DNA of 64,000 nucleotides from Nelumbo lutea (Eukaryota > Streptophyta > Magnoliopsida > Proteales > Nelumbonaceae). The notes under the pieces were generated by a model. That model saw nothing but the letters and a program-made list of their open reading frames with translations, had not been told where the DNA came from and did not search any database. The position numbers and the translations under genes are program-made. Below are positions 58,608 to 64,000 of the stretch, one piece after another. The stretch's first letter is position 1. Every line of letters starts with the position of its first letter. The stretch spans positions 68,358,383 to 68,422,382 of the forward strand of contig JAKGHH010000002.1 in assembly GCA_022828595.1 (NCBI GenBank). The letters are read 5' to 3'.

Positions 58608-58934
58608 AAGGTTTTTAAAATTGGACTGGACAGAGAATCATTCTAGGGTCTGGTTTTCAGGTCGAACGGTTCGACCATTTTGTCCAAACGGATGGCCCGT
58701 TCTAACAAAAATAATAAAAAGTTTTAAATTTTTAAAAAACCCAAAAAACGGTCAAAAACCTTTCCCAAGTCAAATGGTTTGATAGTTCAACTGCTCAGGT
58801 TAGCAATTCATTGACAAAATCAACGGTTTTAGGCCAAATAATGGTTTGGGGGTAAAACGGAGCCAATCAGGTGATCGATTCCCAATTTTTCCAGTTTGAC
58901 GGTCCAATCCGGTCTAGTTTTGAAAAAAAAAATG
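58608..58934. mobile_element. hAT-like MITE with exact 8-bp target duplication ATATTATC
   Basis: Flanked by ATATTATC at 58600-58607 and 58935-58942. The ends AAGGTTTTTAAAATTGGACTGG and CCGGTCTAGTTTTGAA face each other. Interior words such as GGTTCGACC and AACGGTTT recur in the element at 59683. Confidence 0.85.
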
Positions 58935-58942
58935 ATATTATC

Positions 58943-59682
58943 TTTATTGAATATACTATTATCAATTTGATGAAATTGTTACATATTTTGTACATCATGT
59001 TATTAATTTTGTTTTTAATTTTACAAATTTTAAATTTCACTTCTACTTTGAAGTTCTAAGTTCTTTTCATCATTTGCACAATTGCATTCTCAATTCAACA
59101 AATTAATTTCTTTTTAATTGTTTTAAATAAGTGTTAACTGATTCACAAAAATATTGTAATTAATTACACGGATTCAAAATTTATTCTTATTAGTGTCATA
59201 AAAAATTCAATTCTTTTTCAAAGGACGTGTTTGAATTGTAGCAACATTTTATCATTCTACTTATTTCTACCCATTTTTGTATATTCTAGAATTTTATTAT
59301 TGGAAAGAATGAACAAGAATGAAAGTTGGGCCAAAGAAAATATCATTTTCCATGAAAACCAATGTCTAAAATTTGGCTTTTTGACCCAATTAAACAGAAA
59401 TTTATTTCGTTAATGACACAGGAAGGTTCTCCCCAATCCCCCATCGAAGACCTATTACATTAAAACTTGTCTTTTGTCCAAGTTCCAAGGCAATTAACAA
59501 AATATGTTTCAGCCATATGCTTATCATAATCAGAATAACTGTAAAGGTACAAATTTATTATAATTTCTATATACATTAGAAATGCTTTTTTTTTTTATAT
59601 TTACACTGCAATATACCTCAGAATTCTGATTTGAATTGCATACCTACAACAATTCAAATTTATAAACACCCTCACCTATAAC
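58943..59682. other. AT-rich intergenic stretch
   Basis: No gene. Confidence 0.4.
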
Positions 59683-59981
59683 CCTAGTTTTCAAAACCGG
59701 ACTGGATCAGATGGTTGGACCGAAAAAATTGGGACCGGGTTAGTTGATCATTCCATTTTTCCCCAAAAAACCGGATTTTCCTCCAAAATTGTTGATTTTG
59801 TTCAGCGAATCACTGAATCGAGCGGTTAACCATTTGAACCGTTTGAACGGTTTTGACTGTTTTTTATTTTTTTATTTTTCTATCAGAACGGGCCAGACAT
59901 TCAGTTTAAACAGTCGGACCGTTTAACCCGATAACCAAACCCTTGACTGATTCGGTCACTGAGTCGATTTTAAAAATCATG
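59683..59981. mobile_element. hAT-like MITE with exact 8-bp target duplication CCTATAAC
   Basis: CCTATAAC flanks at 59675-59682 and 59982-59989. The ends CCTAGTTTTCAAAACCGGAC and GATTTTAAAAATCATG are inverted. Same family as 58608-58934. Confidence 0.85.
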
Positions 59982-59989
59982 CCTATAAC

Positions 59990-61090
59990 ACCCATACCCG
60001 CCTATGAATTGACATCAATTCAGAACTGGCACCTATCCAACTGTATACATTTAGGATTTCTAGAGTGGACTGAACAGTAAAAACCCCTTTTCCGGATACT
60101 GCATACTGTTGCATCTTACACCACTCGTCTAGACATTTTGGTGGGGGCCATCTTGAGGGATACAAGCTGTGTTTGTATGTTTATTTCATTCATCGAGTGA
60201 TCGAGTCTTGAAATCCCTCTCTCTATTAACGACGTTCTCGATGAATGAGGGAGTAACAGACCGACCAAATTACCCAAGTTCACCCAACTCTAGTCTGGGC
60301 TTTGATTTGAAACAAAATAAGATATTGCAGGGTGGCAGGTTGGTCAATGAACTGAAACCCCTTAATTCCACGTAAAGAAGCATGAGGGACTGACTCATGT
60401 TAATGACAAAATCACCCTTTGGCATGCTAGAAATTTACGACATCGACTCGTTGAAGAGTGTGTGTTTAACCTCCAATGTCACATATGAGAGACTGTAGCC
60501 TGGCATTACTTGGGTATCTTTTATTTGGTGTTACAGTTAATGGCATTGAAGGATCTCATAGGAAAATGCAACAAGATTTACAGATGGGATGCTTTAAAAC
60601 CACCATTTAAGTGCTTTCTCTGATTTGGGGTCTCTCTCACACTCTCACTGAATGCATTTAAAAAAGGAGAATACATATATGTATACAAAGGACCCATGAA
60701 TGTTCTTAATAGCTTGGTTGGGGATTTCAATTGTCTTGACGTGCTTGGTGGAGTTTGGTTGGCATAAGCAATTGATCCGTAAATGGTGCTTCAATGCTTC
60801 TCAGATAGATGGGATACTTAAAGACTACAACAGCTAGATGGGATACCACTTAAAGACTACAACAGCTAGATGGGATACTTAAAGACTAGAGCGCCCCCCC
60901 CCCCTCTCTCTCTCTCGATCTCTTCCCTCTCTGGTATACATAGAGGCTTAGAGGTAATCACTAGGCCATCACTTAATGCTTTGCTTCCAATTCATTGAGG
61001 GCTGAATGGAAGCTTCGTGGAAAGAGCACAATCAAGTTCTGTAGATCATGTATATGAGATTCTGAAGTACACGTTAAGAAATTAAGTAAA
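59990..61090. other. Intergenic stretch with a small tandem repeat
   Basis: No gene. At 60806-60890 the unit TAGATGGGATACTTAAAGAC plus ACAACAGC (28-32 bp) occurs nearly three times, followed by C- and CT-runs. Confidence 0.5.
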
Positions 61091-61800
61091 TTGTTAAAAC
61101 CTCCCCTGAAGTTTATGACTGTTATTGAAACCTCTTTAGAAGTTTGGTAACTGTAATCACCGCCCCTGAACTTTCTAATACAGTGTAAGTAGACCCCTCC
61201 TTTAGAATTCTCTAACAAGAAGCATGAAAATGTCCAAAATACTAAGCAATTAACTTTTTTTTTGTATTAATCACTGCTTGATACCCCCATAGGGGTCATT
61301 ACCCTTTCAAGTGAACAGTATGACATTACCTATGCAGCTCTTTTCTTACAAAGATGATAATAGTGGGATTCGAAACTGCACCACCCCACTGCACCAAGTT
61401 GGCTACCCCTTTATTGGTGAGCAATTACTTTTGACTAAAATGCTTATTTTCCAAATTTTCTCTTCATATCAATCACTACTCCAAGCCCTTCCAATCTCTT
61501 TTCCAAAATTGATTTATTTTTTCACATTTTCCCTTCATATCAATCACGCAAAGGTAAAGGTACAAATTTAAACTCTTTTTTTCTTTTGTTATCCATAAAG
61601 TTTGTATTGTTTTTTCCTATAAAAATCAGCCTCAGTTGTAATTGTAGGGGTATTTTGAACAATTTTGTGCCTTTTATTAGAAGATTCTAACATATTGCAA
61701 CTATGTTAAAAGTTCAGGAGACGTAATTGCACTTACCAAGCTTCAGTGGAGATTTCAGCAACTGTCAAAAACTTCAAGGGAGGTTTCAGTAATTTATCAA
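61091..61800. mobile_element. Long-TIR foldback element of repeated cassettes
   Basis: The left arm (61091-61188) and right arm (61704-61800) are inverted over about 95 bp. Each arm has three cassettes, ACCTCCCCTGAAGTTT, CTCTTTAGAAGTTTGGTAA and CGCCCCTGAACTTT, each with a diverged partner in the right arm. The interior has no transposase. It may be a non-autonomous Mutator-like or foldback element. Confidence 0.65.
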
Positions 61801-61982
61801 AAGAAATTTATAAATTTCCATTTGGGGTGTTCCCACCCACCTAATCAGTTTTTTTCCCTACCAAGTTAATTCTATATTCATACCACATAGCTGCAATTGT
61901 TGGTAGTAAAGATATTGGCATTGACATCACCTGCTTTTGGGGCTTGCACGGTGAACCTGTAACTCATTGTCCAATCTACTAA

Positions 61983-62090
61983 AGTTGTGTTTGGTTTGAA
62001 GGAAATGGTAGGGAAAGTAAGGTAAAGGTATATAGGTTTCCCTACCTTTCCCTTCCTTTCCGTACCATTTCCTTCAAACCAAACACAGCC
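61983..62090. mobile_element. PIF/Harbinger-like MITE, 108 bp, TAA duplication
   Basis: TGTGTTTGGTTTGAAGGAAA on the left and TTTCCTTCAAACCAAACACA on the right are perfect inverted copies. TAA flanks at 61980-61982 and 62091-62093. Confidence 0.85.
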
Positions 62091-62110
62091 TAAGGATCAG
62101 TTGGGTATCA

Positions 62111-62274
62111 GATGTGACGGGATCTTCTCCTCACAAATGGGTGCCTCACAGGCACATTCACCGTGCATTGGGAATATCTCCCATGAATAATAACTAATAA
62201 GTACAGGAGATGTTCCCAATGCATGATCGGATGTGCGTGTGAGGCACGAAATGTGAGGAGCAGATCCAGTCTCA
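62111..62274. repeat. Foldback element copy D
   Basis: GGATCTTCTCCTCACAAATG, GTGCCTCACAGGCACAT and GCATTGGGAATATCTCC face their inverted copies on the right (GGAGATGTTCCCAATGCATG, ATGTGCGTGTGAGGCAC, TGTGAGGAGCAGATCC). Possible flanking TATCA on both sides. Confidence 0.7.
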
Positions 62275-62357
62275 TATCAAATAGGGTGAAGGTCAAGGTC
62301 CATTAGGTCAACTATAACCTAATCCAACCCAATGACATCAGGTTAAATTGGAGTAGG

Positions 62358-63090
62358 TTCGACTATGATATGGAAAAGATATAATATCGAAAAAACAACT
62401 AACCAATAAATTGAAATCATAAATGTGGTAGCAAATAAGGTGTTATTTATCAAAATTCATGGGTGGGTTTTGATTGGTCAAAACTCTTTCTATATCATAT
62501 CTTTTCTGCATCATAGATTTTCTCATTGGAGTAATACTCACAATCAAGGTTCAAAGTATCAACACATATGGGCCGATACGTATCGTATTGGGGCACCCCA
62601 ATATGCCCTATAGAGGGTGTATTGGGGTTCTGACCAGTTCAGGGGGTGGAGGAGCCTTAAACCAGCCCCCCTGAACCGGTTTTGAAAAAATAAAAAAAAA
62701 AGCCTAATACACCGAGGGAGTATCGATATTTAGAACCTTGCTCACAATTACATGAATAAAGCTATGATACTTTAGAAATGCAGGTTCGACCATGGCACTG
62801 GAAAAATTTGTAATTAATCAATCCATATCGTATATCATGTCATAATCAATCAAGTATATAGATAGATAGATAGATATATTAAAATTTTCCACCCATATTT
62901 ATATATTGTTTATGGGTTCAAATATAATATAATAAAGATATGATATCCGAAAAATGCCAGACCAATTAACTGGAATCATAAACATGGCAACCAATAAAGT
63001 CTTATTTATCAAAATTTATGAATGGGTTTCGATTGATGAAAACTCTTTCAATATCATATCTTTTCCACATCATAGATTTTCCCAATATTT
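62358..63090. repeat. Direct duplication of about 165 bp, copies 575 bp apart
   Basis: Copies at 62358-62528 and 62933-63090 share AAAGATATRATATC, AATAAATTGAAATCATAAA or a close form, TTATTTATCAAAATT and ATCATAGATTTT in order. The hAT-like MITE at 62545 lies between them. Confidence 0.65.
62545..62740. mobile_element. hAT-like MITE (CAAGGTT family) with exact 8-bp target duplication
   Basis: CTCACAAT flanks at 62537-62544 and 62741-62748. The ends CAAGGTTCAAAGTATC and GATATTTAGAACCTTG are inverted. Length 196 bp. Confidence 0.87.
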
Positions 63091-64000
63091 ATATATACAA
63101 ATAAGAAGTTATGCAAATCGGTCAGGTTGCCCAAGGCTTCAATTCTAAATCATAATCTTACCCAATAAGTAACGTTTAGATTCATATTTTCAACCCTAAC
63201 CCCAGCCCTAACCGACCTTCAACCAACCAACATTTTCGGATTGGGTTCGACCTAACCTCAAGCTACACCTCTAATATCAAATTTTTCTTTTCTACAAGTA
63301 TCCCTAATATCGGATTCGGTCAGGCTTTAACTCGCCAACATAGACAGCCAACTAGTCTTTGGTACCATTACGTACCATTAATGTATTTTTTTTCTTTTTT
63401 GGCAAATATTGTTAATGTTGAGGAGCAATTGAAGTATAAATGGGTGGAGGTGTTCCCAATTTGTGTAGCACCACCAGTCCAGATGTGACACGTGCATTAC
63501 AAGAGGGTATTTTGGTCAATGTATACAAAGGCAATAGGAGGGTAACTATTCCAATTAAATATATCTATGCAATTAAAAACCAAATGGAAGTTGTAGTAGT
63601 AATGGCACACACCATGCAAAATGCCAAAGAGACTCACTAGCTTCCAAGGGTCAGGATCATGGAGGGGATGTCTAGAGAGTAGAGAATTTCAAATATTAAG
63701 GTCATGTTTGGATAGACCTTTTCAAAGACTTAGTTTGGATATTGTTGCATTGCAAATCCACGAGTAATGAACTAAAGCAGCTGACTGTTTTTCTTTTTTT
63801 CTTTGGGTATTTGATGATATTACCCAAATCCCAAATAGGGGCCATATGAATAATGCAACACAACATTAACAATCCTCATTTCAAAATCTGTGATATTGTA
63901 AATCAAATCCGTTTCTCTGCTGGAACAAACCAATTAATACACCAATGTTGCCTAGTGGGTTACTTTTTTTCTTTTTTTGATAAAATGGGATAATAATAGA
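63091..64000. other. Intergenic stretch to the window end
   Basis: No gene is supported. The text near 63195-63215 has AACCCTAACC words, a degenerate simple sequence rather than a telomere array. A 66-codon frame at 63440-63640 has no domain. Confidence 0.4.

Noticed and set aside
63190..63215. Telomere-like AACCCTAACC
   Set aside because: Only a couple of irregular units.

Overview
The window is nuclear DNA of a flowering plant. The evidence is spliced genes with GT..AG introns, one of them coding for an organelle-type PPR protein, and dense nested plant transposons: Copia elements with an initiator-Met tRNA primer site, Tat-like Gypsy elements, LINE fragments, and hAT and PIF/Harbinger MITEs. 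The species cannot be named from the sequence. No rRNA, tRNA, CRISPR array or bacterial-type operon was seen.

Layout. Positions 1-3522 hold the 3' part of a plus-strand Copia element that runs off the left edge. Positions 3541-9505 hold an old DUF4283/ORF1-like frame split by a complete minus-strand Copia element (3857-9402, with target duplication GAGAA). Positions 9500-12670 are repeat-derived, including an antisense LINE reverse transcriptase relic and a duplicated block. A complete plus-strand Copia element follows (12677-18155, target duplication CATTA). It lies about 700 bp upstream of the first visible exon of the one convincing host gene, the 3' half of a PPR4-like gene (four exons between 18864 and 22260). 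Intron 1 of that gene carries a decayed duplicate of the next exon. Positions 22260-41900 are AT-rich intergenic DNA with MITEs and LINE pieces.

Positions 41926-46006 hold broken gene fragments: a NIPA-type Mg2+ transporter pseudogene with introns and one exon of plastid ribosomal protein L15. LINE RNase H relics lie among and beside them. Two Gypsy remnants follow. The first (48553-51877, plus) keeps gag and a 28-bp minisatellite but has no pol. The second (52236-58378, minus) keeps only the end of pol and carries an antisense gene with its own TATA box and two introns. The last 5.6 kb is MITE-rich intergenic DNA.

Functionally, only the PPR4-like gene looks intact in what is visible; its product is expected to act in plastid RNA splicing. 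Every transposon coding region seen is broken by stops, frameshifts or deletions. The points most worth checking are the exon-duplication fossil in the PPR4-like gene, the intron-bearing antisense gene in the second Gypsy element, the 28-bp/56-bp minisatellite in the first, an in-frame stop shared by two divergent Copia copies, and several MITE families, some with exact target duplications.
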